From Sphingomonas sabuli (GTDB lineage: Bacteria; Pseudomonadota; Alphaproteobacteria; Sphingomonadales; Sphingomonadaceae): a stretch of 64,000 bases of DNA. The DNA is taken from contig NZ_CP060697.1 in assembly GCF_014352855.1 (NCBI RefSeq), positions 1,116,001 to 1,180,000 on the forward strand. The letters run 5' to 3'. Position 1 is the stretch's first letter; every line of letters starts with the position of its first letter. Position numbers and translations under genes: made by a program. Below, piece after piece: positions 54,870-63,383 of this stretch. The notes under the pieces were generated by a model. It was not told the origin of the DNA and searched no databases. It saw nothing but the letters and a program-made list of their open reading frames with translations.

Positions 54870-56279
54870 TCAGTCGGCCTCGGTGCGCCGCACCGCGCTC
54901 CAGTCGAGGCGGCGGGTGGCGTACATTACCCCGGCCAGCGCCGCGAACAGCAGCAGCGAGCCGATCAGCAGCGAGAAGGCCTCGAGGCTGAGCAGGACGT
55001 AAAGCACCGCATAGAGGCCCGCGAGCAGCCCGCCGATGACCCACGCCCGCCGCCAGCTGCCCAGGATCGCCGCCGAATAGGCCGTGTTGAGCCCGACGAC
55101 CGCCGCCGACGCGAGCAAATAGGCGGGCGTGAAGCCCAGGATTTCCGCGAAGGCGAGCAGCAGCACGAAGAACAGCACCAGCGCGGCGCCCATCAGCAGA
55201 TATTCGACCGGGGACACGCGCACGCCCGCGACCACGTCGAACATCAGTAGCGCAAGAAAGGTGAAGCCGATGAACAGGAAGCCGTATTTGGTGGCGCGAT
55301 CGACTTGCGAATATGGATCGACCGGCTGGATCAGGCTGATCGCCGCAGTCTGCAGCGGTGCGCCGGGACCGGTGACGTCAATTGTCTCCGCGGCCGGGCC
55401 ACGCGCAGGCGGCGCGACCCGCTCGGCGCCGCTGGTTCGGCCACGTTCCGCGGTGCTGACCAGCGACCGGCCAAGCGCAAGGTTGCCGACGCGGTAACTG
55501 GCGGAAAATCCGCTATCGCTGATGGTCCGCCGGTCGGGCAGAAACTCGCCACCAAAGCTGGGGTGCGGCCAGGAGGAGCGCACGGTCCAGCGCGTTTCGC
55601 CCGCTTCGGGGGCGAGAGCGATCGAACTGTTGCCGCGGAAGGCGTAGGAATAATCGACCGCCAGCGGAGCATTGCGGAGTCCGCCGGCGTCGATCCAGGC
55701 GAAGAAGCCGCGGCCGCCCGAACTGCCGCCGCCGGGCTGCAACCGGAGAGGCCTGCCGCCGACGGATACTTGCGGATTGCCTCCCAGCCCGCGCGGATCG
55801 CTCAGGCCGAAGCGCAATTCTGCACGACTGAGGTCCATTGTCGCCGGATCCACCCCTGTCCGGTCGAGATCGGCCGGAAAAGCGAAGCGCGCGCGCCCGC
55901 GAACCGTCGAATCATAAACCACCGCTTCGTAGATCGAGCGTTTGCGCCGTTCCGGGCGGATGTCGGTCGACACCTCCGCCACCTCGGCCGCCAGGCTCAA
56001 CTCGCGCACCACCTCGGTACTGCGGGTAACGCTTTGGCCGTTCTGGATGACAGTTTCGGTGGCACTGGCGCGATAGGGAATGACCAGTACCGGACCGGTG
56101 ATCGACTGCGGACCACCCCACCCGGCGGTGATCGAACCGGTCGCCTCTTCCGACTGGCTTTGCCGGTCGTACACCAGGGCCCAGACCGAAAAGAGCGGGA
56201 TGGCCAGAGCCAGGCCGATGAGGATTGCAAGCAACAGCTTGAATCCCGGTGTGCGCTCTCTGCCTGCGATCAAGGCCAT
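54870..56279 (-). CDS. creD: CreD-type inner-membrane protein
   Basis: The 469-residue protein has one N-terminal membrane segment (LLLAILIGLALAIPLFSVWALVY), a large periplasmic region with QSITGPVLVIPYRA, and five or six C-terminal membrane segments including FLFIGFTFLALLMFDVVAG and VSPVEYLLMGAALVLFFVLL. This organisation and motif set is that of CreD, linked to envelope integrity and colicin tolerance. No creB or creC is adjacent. ATG at 56279 or GTG at 56282. Confidence 0.93.
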   Translation of the reverse strand: MALIAGRERTPGFKLLLAILIGLALAIPLFSVWALVYDRQSQSEEATGSITAGWGGPQSITGPVLVIPYRASATETVIQNGQSVTRSTEVVRELSLAAEVAEVSTDIRPERRKRSIYEAVVYDSTVRGRARFAFPADLDRTGVDPATMDLSRAELRFGLSDPRGLGGNPQVSVGGRPLRLQPGGGSSGGRGFFAWIDAGGLRNAPLAVDYSYAFRGNSSIALAPEAGETRWTVRSSWPHPSFGGEFLPDRRTISDSGFSASYRVGNLALGRSLVSTAERGRTSGAERVAPPARGPAAETIDVTGPGAPLQTAAISLIQPVDPYSQVDRATKYGFLFIGFTFLALLMFDVVAGVRVSPVEYLLMGAALVLFFVLLLAFAEILGFTPAYLLASAAVVGLNTAYSAAILGSWRRAWVIGGLLAGLYAVLYVLLSLEAFSLLIGSLLLFAALAGVMYATRRLDWSAVRRTEAD

Positions 56280-56391
56280 CACTCGCTCCGCTTCAGATAT
56301 TGACTGTCCGCAGGCTGGCGGCCGCGGCGATGATTGTCATGAGCGGAGCATGACTATTTGCTGAAAACCGTAAAGCGCGCGGTGCGTCCGC

Positions 56392-56838
56392 CTATTCGCC
56401 GCAATCCATTTGCAGCGTGGCATCCCGCACTTCGGCGCCAAGCCGGACTGTCACCTTGATGGTGCCGGCGCAGGCCACGTCGGACAGGTACAGCGCGGAA
56501 TAGGTCACGCCCGTGTAGGGCAGGATGACATTGTCGAACGTCCGCTTCGCGATGGTCTTGCCCTTGGCTTCGGCGACGATGGTTAGCGGTGTGTCGAGCG
56601 TTGCCGCGACGCCGTCGGACTTCCGCGCCGCAAGCGCGACCAGGATCATCACATCGTCGGCGGAGCCGCCCGCGTCGCCTTCGCCGATGATCGTGTTCCA
56701 GCCGACGAAGCGCCGGTCGGCGCCGAGCACGTCCGGGGACAGCTGGCCGGTTTCGTTATAGAATAGGCGCGCCTCGACGCCGGCGATGGTGCCGTTGGCG
56801 GGGCTGGCGGCGGCCATCGCGATGGCCGCGACGATCAA
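56392..56838 (-). CDS. Small exported hypothetical protein downstream of sdhA
   Basis: The 148-residue product opens with a hydrophobic [16 protein letters not shown] signal and has beta-rich mature sequence (for example [18 protein letters not shown] and [20 protein letters not shown]), with two Cys residues that could pair. I do not recognise the family. The TTG at 56838 overlaps the sdhA stop as TTGA, so it is coupled to sdhA; the longer upstream frame is antisense-like sequence inside sdhA. Confidence 0.72.
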   Translation of the reverse strand: MIVAAIAMAAASPANGTIAGVEARLFYNETGQLSPDVLGADRRFVGWNTIIGEGDAGGSADDVMILVALAARKSDGVAATLDTPLTIVAEAKGKTIAKRTFDNVILPYTGVTYSALYLSDVACAGTIKVTVRLGAEVRDATLQMDCGE

Positions 56839-58634
56839 TAGACCCGGGCCTTGGGCTTGATGTAGTCGATGTCGTCGGTGAGCGTATATTCGTGCACCGG
56901 GCGGTAATCGATCTTGACCGCGCCGCCCTTGCCGCCCCAGCCGTCGAACCAGGCGATCGAATGCTTCATCCACTGCTTGTCGTCGCGGTCGGGATAGTCC
57001 TCGTGCATGTGCGCGCCGCGGCTTTCCTTGCGGTTCTGCGCGCAATGCATGGTGACCACCGCCTGGCTCATCAGATTGTCGAGCTCGAGCGTTTCGATAA
57101 GGTCGCTGTTCCAGATCAGCGAGCGGTCGCTGACCTTCACGTCCTTCATCGTCGTATAGACCTGGTCGATCTTCTGCTTGCCTTCCTCCAGCGTCCGTTC
57201 GGTGCGGAACACGGCGGCGTCGGCCTGCATCACGCGCTGCATGTCGGTGCGAATCTGCGCGGTCGGCAGAGCGCCGTCGGCATAGCGGAAATGATCCAGG
57301 CGAGAGAGCGCGAGGTCGGCCGAATCCTTGCGCAGCGCGGCGGGCAAAGCGCCCGGCTTGACCACTTCGGCCAACCGCATGCCGGCCGCGCGGCCGAACA
57401 CGACCAGGTCGATCAGGCTGTTGGAGCCCAGGCGGTTGGCGCCGTGGACGGACACGCAGGCGGCTTCGCCGACTGCGAAAAGGCCGGGGACGACACTGTC
57501 CGGGTCGCTATCTTTCAGCGTCACGACTTCGCCGTGATAATTCGTCGGAATTCCGCCCATCGTATAATGGACCGTCGGCGCGACCGGGATCGGCTGGCGC
57601 GTCAGGTCGACGCCGGCGAAGGTCATCGCGCTTTCGGTGATGCCGGGCAGCCGTTCGGCCAGGATCTTCGGATCGATATGGTCGAGGTGCAGGTGGATAT
57701 GATCCTTGTGCTCGCCGACCCCGCGCCCTTCGCGGATTTCCATCGCCATCGACCGTGACACGACGTCGCGGCTGGCAAGGTCCTTGGCCGACGGGGCATA
57801 GCGTTCCATGAATCGCTCGCCCTCGGCATTGGTCAGATAGCCGCCTTCGCCGCGCGCGCCTTCGGTGATCAGCACGCCGACGCCGTAGATGCCGGTCGGG
57901 TGGAATTGCACGAATTCCATGTCCTGCAGCGGCAGGCCCGCGCGCAACACCATCGCATTGCCGTCGCCTGTACAGGTGTGCGCGGAGGTGGCGGTGAAAT
58001 AGACCTTGCCGTAGCCGCCGGTGGCCAGGACCACGGCCTGCGCGCGGAAGCGGTGGATCGACCCGTCGTCCATCGACAGCGCGATGACCCCGCGGCACAC
58101 GCCGTCTTCCATGATCAGGTCGATGGCGAAATATTCGATGAAGAAGTCGGCGTCGTACTTCAGGCTCTGCTGGTACAGCGTGTGCAGCATCGCATGGCCG
58201 GTACGGTCGGCGGCGGCGGCGGTGCGCTGCGCGGCCGGGCCTTCGCCCATGTTCTGGGTCATGCCCCCAAACGCGCGCTGGTAGATCTTGCCTTCCGCCG
58301 TGCGGCTGAACGGCATGCCCATATGCTCGAGCTCGACCACGGCGGCCGGCGCTTCGCGGGTCAGATATTCAATCGCGTCCTGGTCGCCCAGCCAGTCCGA
58401 TCCCTTGACGGTATCGTACATGTGCCAGGTCCAGTGGTCCGGCCCCATGTTGCCGAGCGAGGCGGCGATGCCGCCCTGTGCCGCGACCGTGTGGCTGCGG
58501 GTCGGGAAAACCTTGGTGATGCAGGCGGTCTTGAGGCCGTTCTGAGCCGCACCCATTGTCGTGCGCAGGCCCGAACCGCCGGCGCCGACGACGATCACGT
58601 CATAGCTATGGTCGATGATCTGGTAGGCGCTCAC
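56835..58634 (-). CDS. sdhA: Succinate dehydrogenase flavoprotein subunit
   Basis: SdhA carries covalent FAD and oxidises succinate. The 599-residue protein has [20 protein letters not shown], the FAD-attachment [31 protein letters not shown] with active-site residues, and [23 protein letters not shown] start overlapping the sdhD stop. The C-terminus ends [20 protein letters not shown]. Confidence 0.97.
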   Translation of the reverse strand: MSAYQIIDHSYDVIVVGAGGSGLRTTMGAAQNGLKTACITKVFPTRSHTVAAQGGIAASLGNMGPDHWTWHMYDTVKGSDWLGDQDAIEYLTREAPAAVVELEHMGMPFSRTAEGKIYQRAFGGMTQNMGEGPAAQRTAAAADRTGHAMLHTLYQQSLKYDADFFIEYFAIDLIMEDGVCRGVIALSMDDGSIHRFRAQAVVLATGGYGKVYFTATSAHTCTGDGNAMVLRAGLPLQDMEFVQFHPTGIYGVGVLITEGARGEGGYLTNAEGERFMERYAPSAKDLASRDVVSRSMAMEIREGRGVGEHKDHIHLHLDHIDPKILAERLPGITESAMTFAGVDLTRQPIPVAPTVHYTMGGIPTNYHGEVVTLKDSDPDSVVPGLFAVGEAACVSVHGANRLGSNSLIDLVVFGRAAGMRLAEVVKPGALPAALRKDSADLALSRLDHFRYADGALPTAQIRTDMQRVMQADAAVFRTERTLEEGKQKIDQVYTTMKDVKVSDRSLIWNSDLIETLELDNLMSQAVVTMHCAQNRKESRGAHMHEDYPDRDDKQWMKHSIAWFDGWGGKGGAVKIDYRPVHEYTLTDDIDYIKPKARVY

Positions 58635-59026
58635 GCAGCAGCTCCGAAAGCGATCTTGCCGAGCGCGAACAGGCACAGCGACGCGCCCGCAATCGCGGCG
58701 AACAGGATGAAGGTGTTGGTTGCCCAGCGGCCACTTTCCGTGTGCACGTAATCGTCCACGACCTGCTTCAGCCCGTCCGCGGCGTGGATGAAACTGGTCA
58801 CCGCGAACAGCGCCATCGGAATCGCGCCGGTCGGGCTGCGGAGCCATTCACGCAGCGTCTGCTGGTCGAAATTGGGCAACATCAACAAGGCGGCGAGGAA
58901 CCACGCGCCAAGCAGGACGAGGGCCACGCTGGTCAGCCGTTCGGCCAGCCAGTGATCGCCGCCTTCGCGAGCGGAGCCGAGGCCGCGAACCTTGCCGATC
59001 TGCGATGCGCTGTCGCCGATGCTCAT
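58631..59026 (-). CDS. sdhD: Succinate dehydrogenase membrane anchor subunit
   Basis: The 131-residue SdhD has three transmembrane helices and the family's [19 protein letters not shown] segment, with the haem-ligand His and quinone-site residues. [20 protein letters not shown] precedes the first helix. It overlaps sdhC and sdhA by ATGA/GTGA junctions. Confidence 0.95.
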   Translation of the reverse strand: MSIGDSASQIGKVRGLGSAREGGDHWLAERLTSVALVLLGAWFLAALLMLPNFDQQTLREWLRSPTGAIPMALFAVTSFIHAADGLKQVVDDYVHTESGRWATNTFILFAAIAGASLCLFALGKIAFGAAA

Positions 59027-59418
59027 GCCAGCGCTCCCGACCAATAGGCCCACACCAGCGCGGTCGCGAACAGCCCCAGCACGATGGTCGCCACCGCGCC
59101 CGCCTTGTTGGCGCGCAGTTCGAACCCTTGGCCGGTGTCCATCAAAAGGTGGCGCAGGCCGGAAAATGTGTGCTGGAAAAAGGCCCAGGTCAGCCCCGCC
59201 AGCACCAGCAACCCGTACCAGCTGGTCGCATGCTGCTGAAACGCCGCGTAATCGTCGCCCGATCCGGCCAGCGCCATCAACCACCAGGCCAGCACGGCCA
59301 GGCCGACGACCGACAGGCCCGCGCCGGTGATCCGGTGAAGGATCGATACGACCATGTGCGGTCCCCACCGCCAGATCGTCAGATGCGGGGACAAGGGTCT
59401 TTCGCGGACGGCTGCCAT
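59023..59418 (-). CDS. sdhC: Succinate dehydrogenase cytochrome b556 subunit
   Basis: The 131-residue SdhC opens RPLSPHLTIWRWGPHMVVSI and shows LHRITGAG with quinone-site residues and HTFSGLRHLLMDTG with the haem b ligand. Three membrane helices. First gene of the sdh cluster, divergent from the chemotaxis sensor across 142 bp. Confidence 0.96.
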   Translation of the reverse strand: MAAVRERPLSPHLTIWRWGPHMVVSILHRITGAGLSVVGLAVLAWWLMALAGSGDDYAAFQQHATSWYGLLVLAGLTWAFFQHTFSGLRHLLMDTGQGFELRANKAGAVATIVLGLFATALVWAYWSGALA

Positions 59419-59560
59419 CTATGCTTCCCGTGACGTTGATTGGACCGGCCTTTACGGCCGGACAATCGCTTAGGACCCAGCCCCTGCCCGTGCAAGGCCG
59501 CCGCCCCCTCCTAACCCGCTCTTAACCATTGCTGGCGCAAGCAAGGCGGCAACAGGCACC

Positions 59561-60874
59561 ATGTTTGCGACGGAGCACGACGGAATGAAAAGCGACACTG
59601 CACACCTGCAGCGGCTGAGCGACGACCAGGTGCGCGCGCGCCTTGAGGCGTACAATCCGGGCGGGGCGCTGGAACGGGACATCGAACTGGTCCACGACCA
59701 GGCGCTGGACATCGTCGCCGAGGAAGTCGTCGCCGAATTCGGGTCGGAGCGGGGCTCGGCCTACAATCGCAATTACCAGGGCAATGTCGATTCCGACTGG
59801 GTCCAGAGCATCGCTGCCTACGGGCGCGAAATCTACCGCGAGAAGGCCTCGGTTCCGGCGTACATGGCCAAGCGCATGACAGCCTGCGACCGGATGGTCG
59901 CGCGTGTCGCCGAACGGTTTGTCGACGATCAGCAGAAGATGGTCCGCTGCGTTTCCGCGCTGCTGCGCATCAACCAGTTCGAAACGGACATCGTCCTTGC
60001 CCAGGTCGCCATGCTCGAAGCGATCGACGCCGCCGACGCGCGCGGCAAGCAGAGCGAGGAATTCGAACGCCAGGTCGCCGACCTCGTCCGCGGCAGTACC
60101 GACCAGTCGCGCAACCTGACCGACCGCACGCGCGCCACCGCCGCGTCGGCGCGCGGCATGCTGGGCAAGACCAGCGAAGTCGCCGCCGCCGCCGAGCAAT
60201 CCGCCGTCGCCATGCGCGAAGCCGCGCAAACGGCCGCCGGCCTTATCCGCGCCATCGAGGACGCCCGGTCGGAGGTCGAAGTCGCCGCCGACGTCGCCAC
60301 CCGCGCCGGCGGGCAGGCCGAGCAGGCGGTGAAGGTCAGCGAAATGCTGTCCATCCATGTAGAAGCGATCGAATCGATCCTTGGCCTCATTCGCGACATC
60401 GCCGGCCAGACCAACCTGTTGGCGCTCAACGCGACCATCGAGGCCGCGCGCGCCGGCGATGCCGGCCGCGGCTTCGCGGTCGTCGCGCAGGAAGTGAAAA
60501 GCTTGGCCAGCCAGACGGCACGGGCAACCGACGACATCACCGCCAAGATCACCGCCATCCAGCAGGCGACCCGCCAGACGGTCGAGGCCAACGGGTCGAT
60601 CAAGTCGACCGTGGTCGAGGTCCAGAGCAGTGCCGACCGCATTCGCCAGGCAATGGAATTGCAAGCCCAGACGGTGACCATGATCACCGCCGCGGTCGAC
60701 GAAACCGCGCTGGCCGCGGATTCGATGAGCTCGACCATCGCCGCCATCCGCAGCGACACCGAAAACGTCGCCAAGGACATCGACGCGGTCGAACAGGGGT
60801 TCGGCAATTTTTCCGAGCAGATCGCGCACTTCAAGCTGACGACCAAGGAATTCGTCGCCGGCATCGCCGCCTAA
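59561..60874 (+). CDS. Soluble methyl-accepting chemotaxis-type signal transducer with globin-like N-terminal domain
   Basis: The 437-residue protein has no membrane segment. The C-terminal half is a methyl-accepting signalling domain with the highly conserved hairpin tip [20 protein letters not shown] and [20 protein letters not shown]. The N-terminal 165 residues are helical and resemble the protoglobin sensor of globin-coupled receptors ([39 protein letters not shown]), but the stretch where the proximal haem His is expected contains no His. Start at 59561 or at ATG 59585. No che genes are near. Confidence 0.83.
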   Translation: MFATEHDGMKSDTAHLQRLSDDQVRARLEAYNPGGALERDIELVHDQALDIVAEEVVAEFGSERGSAYNRNYQGNVDSDWVQSIAAYGREIYREKASVPAYMAKRMTACDRMVARVAERFVDDQQKMVRCVSALLRINQFETDIVLAQVAMLEAIDAADARGKQSEEFERQVADLVRGSTDQSRNLTDRTRATAASARGMLGKTSEVAAAAEQSAVAMREAAQTAAGLIRAIEDARSEVEVAADVATRAGGQAEQAVKVSEMLSIHVEAIESILGLIRDIAGQTNLLALNATIEAARAGDAGRGFAVVAQEVKSLASQTARATDDITAKITAIQQATRQTVEANGSIKSTVVEVQSSADRIRQAMELQAQTVTMITAAVDETALAADSMSSTIAAIRSDTENVAKDIDAVEQGFGNFSEQIAHFKLTTKEFVAGIAA

Positions 60875-60911
60875 GCTTTCGTACAGGTTCGGGCGCGTCT
60901 AGACCGCGCCC

Positions 60912-61613
60912 ATGAACATCTTCGTCACCGGCGCAAGCCGCGGAATCGGCGCCGCGGCCTACGACCTGCTCAAGGCGCGCGGCCATGCCGTCGTCGGACA
61001 TTCCAGCCGCGGCAATGGCGACCTGATCGCGGGCGATCTGACAGATGCGGACGCCCCGCGACAGGTGTGGGACCAGGCGCTCGACCGGTTGGGCGGACGT
61101 ATCGACGCGCTGGTCAACAATGCCGGCGTCTACGAAGCCGTCGCCGACGACGCGTCCGACGCCGACTGGCACGCCCAGTGGGACCGGACGATGCGCATCA
61201 ACCTGTTCGCGTCCGCCGACCTGTGCCGCCTCGCCGTCGGCCATTTCCGCGACCGTGGCGGCGGCCGGATCGTCAACGTCGCCAGCCGCGCCGGGTCGCG
61301 TGGCGACAGCCCCGCCCACTGGCATTACGCCGCGTCCAAGGGCGCGATGATCGCGATGACCAAGTCGATCGCGCGCGGTTACGCCGGAGAGAATATCCTC
61401 GCCTTCGTCGTCTCGCCCGGCTTCACCGTGTCGGAAATGACCAAGGAATATCTCGACGGCCGCGGCGGCGAGAAGATCCTTGCCGAAATCCCGCTTGGCC
61501 GCGTCGCCAGCACCGACGAAATCGCCGAGACCATCCGCTGGCTCGCAACCGAGGCGCCGCCATCCGCGACCGGCGCCAATATCGACGTCAACGGAGCCAG
61601 TTTTGTCCGCTAG
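60912..61613 (+). CDS. Short-chain dehydrogenase/reductase
   Basis: The 233-residue classical SDR has TGASRGIGAAA, NNAGVYEAVADD, Ser125 and Tyr139-x3-Lys143 (YAASK). The short basic-free cofactor loop HSSRGNGD after beta2 suggests NADP(H). The substrate is unknown. The 3' end overlaps the beta-lactamase start by 11 bp. Confidence 0.92.
   Translation: MNIFVTGASRGIGAAAYDLLKARGHAVVGHSSRGNGDLIAGDLTDADAPRQVWDQALDRLGGRIDALVNNAGVYEAVADDASDADWHAQWDRTMRINLFASADLCRLAVGHFRDRGGGRIVNVASRAGSRGDSPAHWHYAASKGAMIAMTKSIARGYAGENILAFVVSPGFTVSEMTKEYLDGRGGEKILAEIPLGRVASTDEIAETIRWLATEAPPSATGANIDVNGASFVR
61593..61596 (+). promoter_or_regulatory. Ribosome binding site deciding the TTG start of the B3 beta-lactamase
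   Basis: GGAG six bases before the TTG at 61603, inside the end of the SDR gene. Confidence 0.6.
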
Positions 61614-62508
61614 CCTCGCCCTGTTCGCCGCGATGCAGGTGTGGAGCGTGCCGCTGGGCAAGCCGCCGCCCCAGATCGACCGCCCCAGCGCTCCGCTGAA
61701 GACCAACGGTCCTGCCTTTGCCGCCCAGTGCAAGGACTGGGACGAATGGGAAAAGCCCGCTCCGCCCGTACGGCTCCATGCCAACACCTACCTCGTCGGC
61801 ACGTGCGGCATCGCCGCCATCCTGATCACCGGGAACGAGGGGCACATCCTGATCGACGGCGGCACCGAAGTCGGCGCCCCGCTGATCGCGGAAAACATCA
61901 GCCGGCTTGGGTTCAAGCTGCGCGACGTGCGCATCATCCTGCAAAGCCACGAGCATTACGACCATGTCGGCGGGATCGGACGGCTGCAGCAACTGACGGG
62001 CGCGCAGGTCTATGCCTCGCGGGCCGCGGCCAAGGTCCTGGAGACCGGCGTCGCCGGCGCCGACGATCCGCAGGCCGGGATGCACAAGCCCTTCCGTTCG
62101 GCCCGGGTCGACCATGTGCTGGCGGACGGCGTCCCCGTGCGGCTGGGCAACCTCATGCTCACCCCGATCGCGACGCCGGGTCACTCTCCCGGCGCGCTCA
62201 GCTGGCACTGGGGCGCGTGCGACGGCGGCGTGTGCCGGCGCATCGTCTACGCCGACAGCCTGTCGCCGATCAGCCGCGACGATTACCGCTTCAGCGATCA
62301 CCCCGCCTATGTCGCCGCCTATCGGGCCGGCCTGGCCCGGCTCGCCGCGGTGGAATGCGACATACTGGCGACCCCGCACCCATCCGCCAGCGCTATGGTC
62401 GAGCGGCTGGGCAAGGCCAGCATTGAGGATCCGCAGGCTTGTGCGGCCTATGCATCCGACATCGGCAAGAAACTGGATGAACGGTTGGCCAAGGAGCGAC
62501 TGAAATAA
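61603..62508 (+). CDS. Subclass B3 metallo-beta-lactamase
   Basis: The 301-residue protein has a short hydrophobic signal-like N-terminus and a complete B3 zinc site: SHEHYDHVGG gives H116, H118, D120 and H121; TPGHSPGALSW gives H194; TPHPSAS gives H259. The conserved GTCGIAAILITGNEGHILIDG lies before it. It should hydrolyse carbapenems and other beta-lactams in the periplasm; activity level is not predictable. TTG start with GGAG at 61593-61596. Translationally coupled to the SDR gene and followed by prmA. Confidence 0.9.
   Translation: MSASLALFAAMQVWSVPLGKPPPQIDRPSAPLKTNGPAFAAQCKDWDEWEKPAPPVRLHANTYLVGTCGIAAILITGNEGHILIDGGTEVGAPLIAENISRLGFKLRDVRIILQSHEHYDHVGGIGRLQQLTGAQVYASRAAAKVLETGVAGADDPQAGMHKPFRSARVDHVLADGVPVRLGNLMLTPIATPGHSPGALSWHWGACDGGVCRRIVYADSLSPISRDDYRFSDHPAYVAAYRAGLARLAAVECDILATPHPSASAMVERLGKASIEDPQACAAYASDIGKKLDERLAKERLK
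62491..62496 (+). promoter_or_regulatory. Shine-Dalgarno site supporting an ATA start for prmA
   Basis: AAGGAG lies eight bases before the ATA at 62505, the only plausible start position consistent with full-length PrmA. Confidence 0.6.
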
Positions 62509-63383
62509 GCTGGCGCGCGACCATCGCGTGCACCAAGGCGCAAGCGGAAGGGCTGGCCGATCCGGACGCGCTGTTCGCGGACGCTTCGCCGCCGGTCCTG
62601 GTCACCGACGAACCGGATCCGGCCCGTCCGAACGACTGGCTGCTCCATGCCTATTTCGACCGGGAGCCCAGCCCGGACGACCTTGCTGTGCTGCGCGGCC
62701 TGGGAAGCGGCGAACCCGCGGTCGAGCAGCTGGGTGAGGACGATTGGGTAACGATGAGCCAGTCTGGCCTGGAGCCGATCCGCGCCGGACTGTTCTTCGT
62801 TCACACGCCGACACACCGCGACCGCGTCCCGGCGGGGACCATTGCCTTTGAAATCGACGCAGGCCTGGCGTTCGGCACCGGACAGCATGCGACGACCGCC
62901 GGCTGTCTGGAAGCGCTCGATCAGCTCGACAGCGACAAGCATGCGTTCCGCAATGTTGCCGACATCGGGACCGGCACGGGCCTGCTTGCCTTTGCCGCAC
63001 TCGCGTTGTGGCCGGGGGCAAAGGTCATCGCGACCGACATCGATCCGGTCGCGGTCGACGTCGCCCGCGACAATGCGAGAATCAATGAAATCCCGCTTGG
63101 CCATGGCGCCGGCGAAGTGCTGCTGGCCCAGGCCGACGGCATGGACTCACCGATGCTCGCGGCGCGCGCGCCCTTCGACCTGCTGATCGCCAACATCCTC
63201 GCCGGCCCGCTGATCGAGCTTGCGCCCGCATTCGTCCCGGCAACCGCGCCGGGGGGAACGATCGTGCTTGCCGGCCTTCTCGACACCCAGTCGGATGCGG
63301 TCGTCAGCGCCTATGAAGCCCTTGGCTGCTCGCTCATCGACGGCGGCAAGAGCGAGTGGCGCGTGCTGGTGTTTCGTCGCTAG
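62505..63383 (+). CDS. prmA: Ribosomal protein L11 methyltransferase, apparent ATA start
   Basis: PrmA trimethylates ribosomal protein L11. The catalytic domain has FEIDAGLAFGTGQHATT, the SAM motif VADIGTGTGLLAFAAL, ATDIDPVAVDVARDNA and the LIANILAGPL substrate motif. The first standard in-frame start, GTG at 62688, would remove the N-terminal substrate-recognition domain. Reading upstream, the frame SWRATIACTKAQAEGLADPD continues the family N-terminus back to AGC at 62508, preceded by ATA at 62505; a TGA at 62478 closes the frame. No ATG, GTG or TTG lies between. From ATA the protein is 292 residues, the normal length. The ATA overlaps the TAA of the upstream gene (ATAA). Confidence 0.88.
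   Translation: MSWRATIACTKAQAEGLADPDALFADASPPVLVTDEPDPARPNDWLLHAYFDREPSPDDLAVLRGLGSGEPAVEQLGEDDWVTMSQSGLEPIRAGLFFVHTPTHRDRVPAGTIAFEIDAGLAFGTGQHATTAGCLEALDQLDSDKHAFRNVADIGTGTGLLAFAALALWPGAKVIATDIDPVAVDVARDNARINEIPLGHGAGEVLLAQADGMDSPMLAARAPFDLLIANILAGPLIELAPAFVPATAPGGTIVLAGLLDTQSDAVVSAYEALGCSLIDGGKSEWRVLVFRR

Noticed and set aside
56839..57045. Longer N-terminus for the small protein downstream of sdhA
   Set aside because: That stretch lies inside sdhA in another frame and reads as Arg-rich nonsense; the TTG at 56838 precedes a proper signal peptide.
62688..63383. Short PrmA starting at GTG 62688
   Set aside because: It would lack the N-terminal domain that is plainly encoded upstream in the same frame.
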